A stretch of DNA of 64,000 nucleotides, taken from positions 6,448,001 through 6,512,000 of the forward strand of contig NZ_SHKK01000001.1 of the NCBI RefSeq assembly GCF_004217135.1. The letters are read 5' to 3'. Below, piece after piece: positions 33,820 through 41,274 of this stretch (the first letter of the stretch is position 1; each line of letters starts with the position of its first letter). Position numbers and translations under genes: made by a program. The DNA is from Micromonospora violae (GTDB lineage: Bacteria; Actinomycetota; Actinomycetes; Mycobacteriales; Micromonosporaceae). The notes below the pieces were generated by a model that was given only the letters and a program-made list of their open reading frames with translations, ran no database searches and had not been told where the DNA came from.

Positions 33820-34293
33820 CTACCGCTCCGCTGCCTCGCCAGCGGGTCGTCGGCCCGCCGGCCCGTCCACCCGGTCGGCCAGGCCGGCGGCCCCGCCCGC
33901 GTCGCCGCCGATGGAGCCCGGCCCGGTCAGGCCGGCCTCGCTGCCCAGGGCCGCCCGCAGCACCTCGGCCTCGATGCCGGTCACCGAGCGGGCGAACCGC
34001 ACCAGTGCGGCGTCCCGGCTGCCACCGAGGTCGAGGGCGTCGAGCATGAGCTGGGCGATGTGCGCCTCGCGGCTGGCGGAGGGCCGGTACCGCCAGGCCC
34101 GCCCCTCCCGCTCGCGCTGCACCATGCCCTTGCCGGCGAGCCGGTCCAGCACGGTCATCACCGTGGTGTACGCCAGCTCGCGGCCATCGAGTGCGTCGGC
34201 CACCTCGCGCACGGTCACACCGTCCGACGTGCCGGGAACCACGTCCCATAGCACGTCCATCACCGCACGCTCAAGATCGCCCAACCGAGTCAC
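33820..34293 (-). CDS. BlaI/MecI/CopY-family repressor
   Basis: 157 residues from GTG 34293. Winged helix TRLGDLERAVMDVLWDVV...TVREVADALDGRELAYTTVMTVLDRLAGKGMVQREREGRAWRYRPSASREAHIAQLM is an unmistakable BlaI pattern; the C-terminal third is Gly/Ala-rich and longer than average (most are about 125 residues). A dyad CTACC-CCC-GGTAG at 34303-34315 overlaps its own promoter. The adjacent M56 protease probably inactivates it. Dyads at cydA suggest it also represses cytochrome bd. Confidence 0.9.
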   Translation of the reverse strand: MTRLGDLERAVMDVLWDVVPGTSDGVTVREVADALDGRELAYTTVMTVLDRLAGKGMVQREREGRAWRYRPSASREAHIAQLMLDALDLGGSRDAALVRFARSVTGIEAEVLRAALGSEAGLTGPGSIGGDAGGAAGLADRVDGPAGRRPAGEAAER

Positions 34294-34302
34294 AAACCAA
34301 TC

Positions 34303-34315
34303 CTACCCCCGGTAG
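34303..34315. promoter_or_regulatory. BlaI-like dyad at its own promoter
   Basis: CTACC-CCC-GGTAG, followed by TAG, ten bases upstream of the blaI-like start. Fits negative autoregulation. Confidence 0.55.
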
Positions 34316-34361
34316 TAGACCCCCAGGTCCCCGCGCCCACCCACCCCACCCCATCCCACCC

Positions 34362-34429
34362 AGTCGTGATCATGAGGTTGACCGGGCCGAGCGAGATCAA
34401 ACGCCCCGCCAACCCCATGATCGCCGACT
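34362..34429. repeat. Imperfect palindrome, GATCATG type
   Basis: Left arm AGTCGTGATCATGAGGTTG (from 34362) and right arm CAACCCCATGATCGCCGACT (to 34429) pair with several mismatches. Same GATCATG-R-G-TTG motif as the elements at 53505 and 62144. Confidence 0.6.
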
Positions 34430-34508
34430 AGGACCGGCGGACCGACCGGCAACCCAACCCAAGGCAGCACCCGCAAGCTGACCCACCCGACGAACCCGGC
34501 CCAGGTCA

Positions 34509-34584
34509 GGGTTTTCCGGGGGAGCCCGACCACGCAGGGATCAAGCCTGACCGCCCGGAGTGGTCGGGCTCTCCCGGAAAACCC
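34509..34584. repeat. Palindrome with 24-base core shared with 10926-10987
   Basis: Arms 34509-34533 and 34560-34584 (starting GGGTTTTCCGGG) pair at 24 of 25 positions, the exception being a G-T pair. The core 34536-34559 is the exact reverse complement of 10944-10967. Two bases (GC) separate one arm from the core, as in the other copy. It follows the short ALDH gene and may terminate it. Confidence 0.85.
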
Positions 34585-34599
34585 AAGGGCCGAGACCGA

Positions 34600-35424
34600 T
34601 CACACCCCCTTGGGGTGCCACACCGTCTTCGTCTCCAACAAGGCGGTCATCGGCGCCACCCCCGGGTCGGCGGTCCAGTCGTGGTCGGCCGGGGCCGGTC
34701 GGAGCACCCGCTTGAGGTTCTCCGCCGCCTTGACCTCCAGGTCGGTGGCGAACGCGGCATCGGTGACGCCGGTCAGGTCGATCGCGTTGACGTCCATGTG
34801 CGCCGCCAACGTCGGCGCGGTCTCGGTGACCGCGCCGGTCAGGATGTTGACCACACCGCCGGGCAGGTCGGAGGTGGCCAGCACCTCGGCCAGCGTCACC
34901 GCCGCCAGGGGCTCGCTCGGGGAGGCCGCCACCACCACCGTGTTGCCGGTCACGATCGCCGGGGCGATCACGCTGACCAGGCCGAGCAGCGCCGGGCGCT
35001 CCGGGGCGACCACCGCCACCACGCCGGTCGGCTCGGGCGCGGAGATGTTGAAGTACGGGCCGGCGACCGGGTTGGCGCCGCCGTACACCTGGGCCAGCTT
35101 GTCGGCCCAGCCGGCGTACCAGACCCAGCGGTCGACCGCGGCGTCCACCTCGTCGCCGGGGATGCCCAGGGCGACGAACTGCTCGCGGCGGCCCTCCAGC
35201 ATCTCGGCGGCCCGGTAGAGGATCTGACCCCGGTTGTACGCGGTCGCGCCGGCCCAGCCCTTGACGGCGGCGCGAGCGGCGACCACCGCGTCCCGGGCGT
35301 CCTTGCGGGAGGCCAGTGACACATTCGAGGACTGCACCAGATACGACCGTCCCGACTCGCTGCGCGGGAACTTCCCGCCGATGAAGAGCTTGTACGTCTT
35401 GCGTACCGCGACCCGCTCAGACAT
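34600..35424 (-). CDS. Short aldehyde-dehydrogenase-family protein lacking the catalytic half
   Basis: 274 residues from ATG 35424, overlapping the upstream ALDH gene by 8 bases. It aligns with the N-terminal NAD-binding half of ALDH (YKLFIGGKFPRSESGRSY, VTGNTVVVAASPSEPLAAVTLAEVLATSDLPGGVVNILTG) but ends before the catalytic region: there is no LELGGK glutamate, no catalytic cysteine, and PWNFP is replaced by APERP. Usual length is 480-500. Codon use is normal and the frame is intact, so this is a maintained short form, perhaps a structural partner of the full-length enzyme, not a fresh pseudogene. Confidence 0.8.
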   Translation of the reverse strand: MSERVAVRKTYKLFIGGKFPRSESGRSYLVQSSNVSLASRKDARDAVVAARAAVKGWAGATAYNRGQILYRAAEMLEGRREQFVALGIPGDEVDAAVDRWVWYAGWADKLAQVYGGANPVAGPYFNISAPEPTGVVAVVAPERPALLGLVSVIAPAIVTGNTVVVAASPSEPLAAVTLAEVLATSDLPGGVVNILTGAVTETAPTLAAHMDVNAIDLTGVTDAAFATDLEVKAAENLKRVLRPAPADHDWTADPGVAPMTALLETKTVWHPKGV

Positions 35425-36847
35425 TGAGGTAGCCCTCCAGCCCGTGCCGGCCGCCCTCGCGACCGTAGCCCGACTCCTTGTACCCACCGAACGGCGAGGT
35501 GGGGTCGAACTTGTTGAAGGTGTTGGCCCAGACGACCCCGGCGCGCAGCCGGTCGGCCATCCACAGGATCCGGGAGCCCTTGTCGCTCCAGATCCCCGCC
35601 GACAGCCCGTACGGCGTGTTGTTGGCCTTCTCCACGGCCTCGGCCGGGGTACGGAAGGTGAGCACCGACAGCACCGGACCGAAGATCTCCTCACGGGCGA
35701 TCCGGTGTGCCTGGGTGACGCCGGTGAAGATGGTCGGCGCGAACCAGAAGCCCCGCTCGGGCAGGTCGCACGGCGGCGACCAGCGTTCCGCGCCCTCGGC
35801 CGAGCCGGCGTCGGACAGCTCGCGGATCCGCTCCAACTGGGCGGCCGAGTTGATCGCGCCGACGTCGGTGTTCTTGTCCAACGGGTCGCCGACGCGCAGC
35901 TGAGCCATCCGCCGCTTCAGCGACTCCAGCACCCGGTCGGCCACGTTCTCCTGGACCAGCAGTCGGGAACCGGCGCAGCAGACGTGACCCTGGTTGAAGA
36001 AGATGCCGTTGACGATGCCCTCGACGGCCTGGTCGACAGGGGCGTCGTCGAAGACGATGTTGGCGGCCTTGCCGCCCAACTCCAGGGTGAGCTTCTTGCG
36101 GCTGCCGGCCACGGACCGGGCGATGGCCCGGCCCACGTCGGTGGAGCCGGTGAAGGCGACCTTGTCCACGCCGGGGTGCTCGACCAGCGCCCGACCGGTG
36201 TCGCCGGCGCCGGTGAGGATGTTGACCACACCGGCCGGCAGGTCGGCCTGCTGGCAGATCTCGGCGAAGACCAGCGCGGTCAGCGGGGTGGTCTCGGCCG
36301 GCTTCAGCACCACCGTGTTGCCGGCGGCCAGCGCCGGGGCGATCTTCCAGGCCAGCATGAGCAGCGGGAAGTTCCACGGGATGACCTGCCCGGCCACGCC
36401 CAGCGGCTTCGGGTCGGGCCCGAAACCGGCGTGCTCCAGCTTGTCGGCCCAGCCGGCGTAGTAGAAGAAGTGCGCGGCGACCAGCGGCAGGTCGACGTCC
36501 CGGGACTCGCGGATCGGCTTGCCGTTGTCCAGTGACTCCAGGACGGCCAGCTCGCGGGAGCGCTCCTGGATCAAGCGGGCGATCCGGTACAGGTACTTCG
36601 CCCGGTCCCGGCCCGGCATCGGACCCCAGACCTTGTCGTACGCCGTGCGGGCGGCACGCACCGCACGCTCCACGTCCGAGGCGCCGGCCTCGGCGACCTC
36701 GGCCAGCACCTCCTCCGAGGCGGGGTTGATCGACTTGAAGCTGCCACCGTCGGTCGGGTCGACGAACGCGCCGTCGATGAACAGCCCGTACGAGGGTTTG
36801 AGGTCCACCACCGAGCGGGACTCGGGGGCAGGGGCGTATTCGAACAT
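35417..36847 (-). CDS. Aldehyde dehydrogenase (NAD+-dependent)
   Basis: 476 residues, complete. IPWNFPLLMLAWKIAPALAAGNTVVLKPAE (cofactor site), FTGSTDVGR, LELGGKAANIVFDD (general-base Glu), FFNQGHVCCAGSR (catalytic Cys), EEIFGPVLSV and GGYKESGYGREGG. Starts 7 bases after deoC ends. Because DeoC releases acetaldehyde, oxidation of acetaldehyde to acetate is the likely job here; the sequence itself does not fix the substrate. Its stop overlaps the start of a truncated paralogue. Confidence 0.9.
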   Translation of the reverse strand: MFEYAPAPESRSVVDLKPSYGLFIDGAFVDPTDGGSFKSINPASEEVLAEVAEAGASDVERAVRAARTAYDKVWGPMPGRDRAKYLYRIARLIQERSRELAVLESLDNGKPIRESRDVDLPLVAAHFFYYAGWADKLEHAGFGPDPKPLGVAGQVIPWNFPLLMLAWKIAPALAAGNTVVLKPAETTPLTALVFAEICQQADLPAGVVNILTGAGDTGRALVEHPGVDKVAFTGSTDVGRAIARSVAGSRKKLTLELGGKAANIVFDDAPVDQAVEGIVNGIFFNQGHVCCAGSRLLVQENVADRVLESLKRRMAQLRVGDPLDKNTDVGAINSAAQLERIRELSDAGSAEGAERWSPPCDLPERGFWFAPTIFTGVTQAHRIAREEIFGPVLSVLTFRTPAEAVEKANNTPYGLSAGIWSDKGSRILWMADRLRAGVVWANTFNKFDPTSPFGGYKESGYGREGGRHGLEGYLNV

Positions 36848-36853
36848 CGGCTA

Positions 36854-37813
36854 TCAGTCCAGGGTGAAGTAGTCGGGACCGGAGTAGGTGCCGGTCGTCA
36901 GCTTGGTGCGCTGCATCAGCAGGTCGTTGAGCAGGCTGGACGCGCCGAAGCGGAACCAGTCCGGGTCGAGCCAGTCCGGGCCGACGGTCTCGTTGACCAT
37001 CACCAGGTACTTGATCGCGTCCTTGGTGGTCTTGATGCCACCGGCCGGCTTCACGCCGACCTGCCGCCCGGTCGCCTCGCGAAAGTCGCGGACCGCTTCC
37101 AGCATCACCAGGCTCACCGGCATCGTCGCCGCGATCGGGACCTTGCCGGTGGAGGTCTTGATGAAGTCGCCGCCAGCCAGCATGGCCAGCCAGGAGGCCC
37201 GCCGGACGTTGTCGTAGGTGGCCAGCTCGCCGGTCTCCAGGATCACCTTGAGGTGGGCGTCCCCGCAGGCTTCCTTGGTGGCCACGATCTCGTCGTAGAC
37301 CTCCTTGTACCGCCCGGCCAGGAACGCGCCCCGGTTGATCACCATGTCGATCTCGTCGGCGCCGGCCGCGACGGCGGCCCGGGTGTCGGCCAGTTTGATC
37401 TCCAACGGCGCCTGCCCCGACGGGAACGCGGTCGCCACGCTGGCCAGGTGCACACCACTTCCGCGCAGCACCTCGGCCACGTGGGGAACCATCGTCGGGT
37501 AGACGCAGACCGCGCCGACGTGCGGGCAGGACGGGTCGGCCGGGTCGGGGCGCAGCGCCTTCGCGGCGAGCGCGCGCACCTTGCCCGGGGTGTCCGCCCC
37601 CTCCAGGGTGGTCAGGTCGACCATCCGGATCGCCAGGTCGATCGCCTGGGCCTTGGCGGTGGTCTTGATGGAGCGGGTGCCGAGCTGTGCCGCCCGCTGC
37701 TCCGCGCCGACCTGGTCCACGCCGGGCAGGCCGTGCAGGAAGGTCCGCAGAGCGGTCTCGGATCGTCCCAGCTCGGAGAGCTCCGACCGGGCCGACGTCG
37801 TTGTCGCCGTCAT
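36854..37813 (-). CDS. deoC: Deoxyribose-phosphate aldolase
   Basis: 319 residues from ATG 37813. Cleaves 2-deoxyribose-5-phosphate to glyceraldehyde-3-phosphate and acetaldehyde. Class I aldolase: DLTTLEG, CVYPTMV, the Schiff-base Lys in VKPAGGIKTTKDA, the upstream Lys in LKVILETG and the FIKTSTGK strand. About 100 residues longer than E. coli DeoC because of N-terminal helices, the eukaryote-like long form common in actinomycetes. First gene of the deoC-ALDH-ALDH operon; divergent from upp. Confidence 0.93.
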   Translation of the reverse strand: MTATTTSARSELSELGRSETALRTFLHGLPGVDQVGAEQRAAQLGTRSIKTTAKAQAIDLAIRMVDLTTLEGADTPGKVRALAAKALRPDPADPSCPHVGAVCVYPTMVPHVAEVLRGSGVHLASVATAFPSGQAPLEIKLADTRAAVAAGADEIDMVINRGAFLAGRYKEVYDEIVATKEACGDAHLKVILETGELATYDNVRRASWLAMLAGGDFIKTSTGKVPIAATMPVSLVMLEAVRDFREATGRQVGVKPAGGIKTTKDAIKYLVMVNETVGPDWLDPDWFRFGASSLLNDLLMQRTKLTTGTYSGPDYFTLD

Positions 37814-37946
37814 GCCGAGAAGTCTACGCACCGGAGCACTGAGTGATCTTGCTCACGAGCGCGCAGAGTCGCGCCGACGTGAGCGGCGTCCCTGGTCCGG
37901 CCGCACCCGCACCGCGGCACGCTACGGACCGGTAGGTTGAGCGATC

Positions 37947-38579
37947 GTGGATGTACACGTCATTGACCACCCGCTGGCCCAGTCCAGGTTGACCGCCATG
38001 CGGGACGCGCGCACCGATTCCTCGACGTTCCGGGCCGCGCTGCACGAACTGACCACCATGCTGGTGTACGAGGCGGCGCGCACCTTCCCCGTCGAGCGGT
38101 ACCCGGTGCAGACGCCGGTCACCGGCACCGAGGGCACCCGGCTGGCCAACCCGCCGCTGCTGGTCCCGGTGCTGCGAGCAGGGCTGGGCATGGCGGACGC
38201 CGCGTTGGGCCTGCTGCCCGAGTCCTCGATGGGTTTCGTCGGCCTGGCCCGCGACGAGGTGACGTACGAGCCGCGCGCGTACATGGAGTCGTTGCCGCGC
38301 GACCTGACCGGGCTGCCGGTGCTGGTGCTCGACCCGATGCTGGCCACGGGTGGCTCGCTGGAGCACTCCTGCCGGCTGCTGGCCGACCGCGGCTGCACCG
38401 ACATCACCGTGCTCTGTGTGCTCGCCGCCCCGGTCGGCATCGAGCGGCTGGAGCGCTCCGGCCTGCCGTTGCGCCTGGTCACGGCCTCGATCGACGAGGG
38501 GCTCAACGATCGCATGTTCATCGTCCCCGGGCTCGGTGACGCCGGCGACCGCCAGTTCGGTGGCATGCCCCGCTTTTGA
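37947..38579 (+). CDS. upp: Uracil phosphoribosyltransferase
   Basis: 210 residues, GTG start. Makes UMP from uracil and PRPP. Signature PRPP loop [14 protein letters not shown]-terminal [23 protein letters not shown] and the uracil-binding C-terminal [21 protein letters not shown] are all present. Divergent from deoC across 133 bases. A GC hairpin (38607-38638) follows. Confidence 0.95.
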   Translation: MDVHVIDHPLAQSRLTAMRDARTDSSTFRAALHELTTMLVYEAARTFPVERYPVQTPVTGTEGTRLANPPLLVPVLRAGLGMADAALGLLPESSMGFVGLARDEVTYEPRAYMESLPRDLTGLPVLVLDPMLATGGSLEHSCRLLADRGCTDITVLCVLAAPVGIERLERSGLPLRLVTASIDEGLNDRMFIVPGLGDAGDRQFGGMPRF

Positions 38580-38606
38580 GGCGTTGCCCGGCCGGTGCCG
38601 GGTCCG

Positions 38607-38638
38607 GCGGGTCCGCGCGCGTTGGTGTGCGGACCCGC
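38607..38638 (+). terminator. Terminator hairpin after upp
   Basis: GCGGGTCCGC (38607-38616) pairs with GCGGACCCGC (38629-38638) around a 12-base loop. It lies between upp and the GPP34 gene; no T-run follows. Confidence 0.6.
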
Positions 38639-38652
38639 TACCGTCTTCGGCC

Positions 38653-39330
38653 ATGACTGGTGTTGCGCTCGCCGAGGAGTTGCTGCTTCTCGCCTACGAC
38701 GACACGACCGGCAAGGCGACCATGCCGCGGATCAGCCTGGACCTGGGCATGGCCGCCGCGGTGCTGGTCGACCTGGCCCTGGCCGGCCGGATCGCGTACG
38801 ACGACGGGTCGCTGACGGTGATCGACCCGACGCCGACCGGCGAGCCGTTCAGCGATGACGTCCTCAACCGGATCGCCGCCGACACCCCGCACACCCCGGC
38901 GTCCTGGGTGCAGCGTCTGCGGCACGGCCTGCGCGACCGGATCCTCGCCGACCTGTGCCGGCAGGGCGTCGTGCGGGACATCGACGAGACCGAGCTGGGC
39001 TTCATCCACGTGCACCGTTACCCGGTCGTGGACTCCTCCGTCGAGGCGGAGACCCGCCAGCGGTTGGCCGAGGCACTGACCGGCTCGGCAGCCCCGGACG
39101 AGCGGACCGCCGCGCTGGCCACCCTGGTCGTGGTGCTGCGGATGGAGTCCGCGCTCGGGGTGAGCGGGTCGGCCGCCGCCGCCGCCCGCCGCCGGCTGAC
39201 GGAGATCGCCACCGGCGCCGGGTTCTCCGGCGAGGTGAGCACCGACGACTCGGTGGTCCGCCCGTCGGTCGGCCTGGTCGTCGCCGCCCTGGCCACCGCC
39301 GTCGACCAGGCCCTCGGCCCGCGCCGCTGA
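38653..39330 (+). CDS. GPP34 (GOLPH3/VPS74-like) family protein
   Basis: 225 residues from ATG 38653; a longer frame overlapping upp is a shadow. The GPP34 pattern is clear: LAEELLLLAYDDTTGKATMPRISLDLGMAAAVLVDLALAGRIA at the N-terminus, WVQRLRHGLRDRILADLCRQGVVRDI in the middle and LATLVVVLRMESALGV near the end. Eukaryotic relatives bind phosphatidylinositol-4-phosphate at the Golgi; the role in actinomycetes is unknown, though many genomes hold several. The 3' end is partly duplicated in the following spacer. Confidence 0.85.
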   Translation: MTGVALAEELLLLAYDDTTGKATMPRISLDLGMAAAVLVDLALAGRIAYDDGSLTVIDPTPTGEPFSDDVLNRIAADTPHTPASWVQRLRHGLRDRILADLCRQGVVRDIDETELGFIHVHRYPVVDSSVEAETRQRLAEALTGSAAPDERTAALATLVVVLRMESALGVSGSAAAAARRRLTEIATGAGFSGEVSTDDSVVRPSVGLVVAALATAVDQALGPRR

Positions 39331-39558
39331 CCGCCGGGTCGACCTCGCTCGGCGTGCCCCTTTGCTCTGCACCCGCCTATGCGCCAGGGGCCGCGCCGCT
39401 GACTGCCGGGTCGACGCCGGGCGGAGTGCCCTTTGCTCTGCACCCGCCCGTGCACCACCACGGGCCGCGCCCGTGCACCATGACGGGCCGACAGGTGCAT
39501 GGCGCTTCCGCGGGTGCAGAGCAAAGGGCGGACTTGTCGGGGGTGGATGCTGCCCGGC
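39331..39558. repeat. Partial gene-end duplication and inverted repeat
   Basis: The end of the GPP34 gene and its flank (about 39319-39376: CCGCGCCGCTGAC, GCCGGGTCGAC, CTTTGCTCTGCACCCGCC) recur about 75-80 bases later (39390-39449). CCCTTTGCTCTGCACCCGC (39429-39447) also has a perfect inverted copy at 39510-39528, giving a long hairpin enclosing CCCGTGCACCA repeats. No gene. It could terminate both converging genes. Confidence 0.75.
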
Positions 39559-41226
39559 TCAGATGCCCAGGGCAGCGCTGACCTCAGCGCGAAGCGCGGC
39601 GACGGCCGACGCCGCCCTGCTGCGGGCCGTCTGGACGTCACCGGCCGCGACCGGTTCCACCACCTCCAGGTACGCCTTGAGCTTGGGCTCGGTCCCGGAC
39701 GGGCGGATCACCACCCGGGCCACTGCGGTACGCAGGATCACCACGTCCGACTCGGGCAGCAGGTCCCGGACGCTGTCCACCGGATGGCCGAGCAGGGTGG
39801 TCGGGGTGTCCGCCCGGATCCGGGCCATCGCGTCGGCGATGACCCGCAGGTCGTCCACCCGCACGGAGAGCTGGTCGGTGTGGTGCACACCGAACTCGGC
39901 GGCCAACTCGTCCAGCCGGTCGGTCAACGTACGACCCTGCGTCTTGAGCCCGGCGGCCAACTCGGCCACGGTCAACGCGGCGGTGATGCCGTCCTTGTCC
40001 CGGACGTGCTCCGGAGCGACGCAGTAGCCGAGCGCCTCCTCGTAGCCGAAGACCAGCGGCGCACTCCCACCGCCGGCCCGCACGATCCACTTGAAGCCGG
40101 TCAGCGTCTCGTCGTAGGGCAGGCCCCGGGCCGCGCACATCGCCCGCAGCAGTGACGACGACACGATGGTGGTGGCGTAGAGCCCGGTCACCCCCCGACG
40201 CATCAGATGGTCGGCGAGCAGAACACCCACCTCGTCGCCGCGCAGCATCCGCCAGCCGTCCTGGTCGTCCCGGACGACCACCGCGCAACGGTCGGCGTCC
40301 GGGTCGTTGGCGATGGCGAGGTCCGCGCCGGTCGAGTCGGCCAGGGCGATGAGCCGGTCCACCGCACCCGGCTCCTCCGGGTTGGGGAACGACACGGTGG
40401 GGAACGCCGGGTCCGGCTCGGCCTGGTCGGGCACCACACCGGGGGTCGGGAAACCAGCGCGGGCGAAGGCGGCGGTGAGCACCGCCGCGCCCACCCCGTG
40501 CAGCGGGGTGTACGCCACCGTGAGGTCGCGCGGCCCGTCCGGGTCGATCACCGCGGTGGCCCGTTCGACGTACGAGGCGACGAGGTCGTCGCCGAGCACC
40601 TGACCGGGCGCACCCAGCGGCACCCGGGTCAGCGGGCCGACCGATCGGATGGCCGCCTCGATGCCGGCGTCGGCGGGGGGCACGATCTGCGCGCCGGCCC
40701 CCAACTCGCCACCCAACTCCGCGCCGAGGTAGACCTTGTAACCGTTGTCCTGCGGCGGGTTGTGGCTGGCCGTGACCATCACTCCGGCGACACCGCCGAG
40801 GTGCCGCACGGCGTACGCCAGCACCGGGGTGGGCAGCGGGCGAGGCAGCAGCAGCGCCGGGCGGCCAGCGCCGGTGGCCACCTGGGCGGTGCGCTCGGCG
40901 AACTCCCGGGAGCCGTGCCGGGCGTCGTACCCGATCACCAGCGGGCCGGTGCCACTCTGGGCCGCGAGCCAGGTGACCAGGCCGGCAGCGGCCTGGGTGA
41001 CCACGGCGAGGTTCATGCCGTTGGGGCCGGCGCGCAGCGGGCCGCGCAGGCCTGCCGTGCCGAAGGTCAGCGGGCCGGCGAACCGGTCGGCCAGCTCCGG
41101 GGCGGTCGCCGGCAGTCCGTCGAGCACCGCCGTCAGCTCGTCCCGGCTGGCCGGGTCGGGGTCGTCGGCCAGCCAACGCCGGGCTTGCTCACGAATGTCG
41201 TCGATGTCAGTGGTGTCCGCCGCCAT
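39559..41226 (-). CDS. Phospho-sugar mutase (PGM2/phosphopentomutase-like)
   Basis: 555 residues from ATG 41226. Alpha-D-phosphohexomutase fold with four domains: catalytic phospho-serine loop VTASHNPPQDNGYK, metal loop NDPDADRCAVV, sugar-specificity loop GYEEALGYCV and phosphate loop RPSGTEPKLKAYLE. Annotated in relatives as phosphomannomutase/phosphoglucomutase, but the size and the G-Y-E-E-A-L-G-Y loop are those of the PGM2 subgroup, which in humans is a phosphopentomutase. With DeoA, DeoC and Upp around, conversion of (deoxy)ribose-1-P to 5-P is the attractive role; this is contextual inference. Confidence 0.88.
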   Translation of the reverse strand: MAADTTDIDDIREQARRWLADDPDPASRDELTAVLDGLPATAPELADRFAGPLTFGTAGLRGPLRAGPNGMNLAVVTQAAAGLVTWLAAQSGTGPLVIGYDARHGSREFAERTAQVATGAGRPALLLPRPLPTPVLAYAVRHLGGVAGVMVTASHNPPQDNGYKVYLGAELGGELGAGAQIVPPADAGIEAAIRSVGPLTRVPLGAPGQVLGDDLVASYVERATAVIDPDGPRDLTVAYTPLHGVGAAVLTAAFARAGFPTPGVVPDQAEPDPAFPTVSFPNPEEPGAVDRLIALADSTGADLAIANDPDADRCAVVVRDDQDGWRMLRGDEVGVLLADHLMRRGVTGLYATTIVSSSLLRAMCAARGLPYDETLTGFKWIVRAGGGSAPLVFGYEEALGYCVAPEHVRDKDGITAALTVAELAAGLKTQGRTLTDRLDELAAEFGVHHTDQLSVRVDDLRVIADAMARIRADTPTTLLGHPVDSVRDLLPESDVVILRTAVARVVIRPSGTEPKLKAYLEVVEPVAAGDVQTARSRAASAVAALRAEVSAALGI

Positions 41227-41274
41227 GCCCCTTGATAGCACGGCGACGGATCACCCCTGTGGGTTCCCTCCGGC

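Larger units (their letters stand above)
34294..34599. other. 306-base non-coding region with two palindromes
   Basis: Between blaI (leftward) and the end of the short ALDH gene. It holds the blaI operator, a C-rich CCCACCC stretch (34336-34360), an imperfect palindrome at 34362-34429 and the core-bearing hairpin at 34509-34584. No ORF with coding bias is seen. Confidence 0.7.

Noticed and set aside
38350..38652. Fusion of upp 3' end to GPP34 in another frame
   Set aside because: Overlaps upp in the wrong phase; GPP34 homology begins at ATG 38653.
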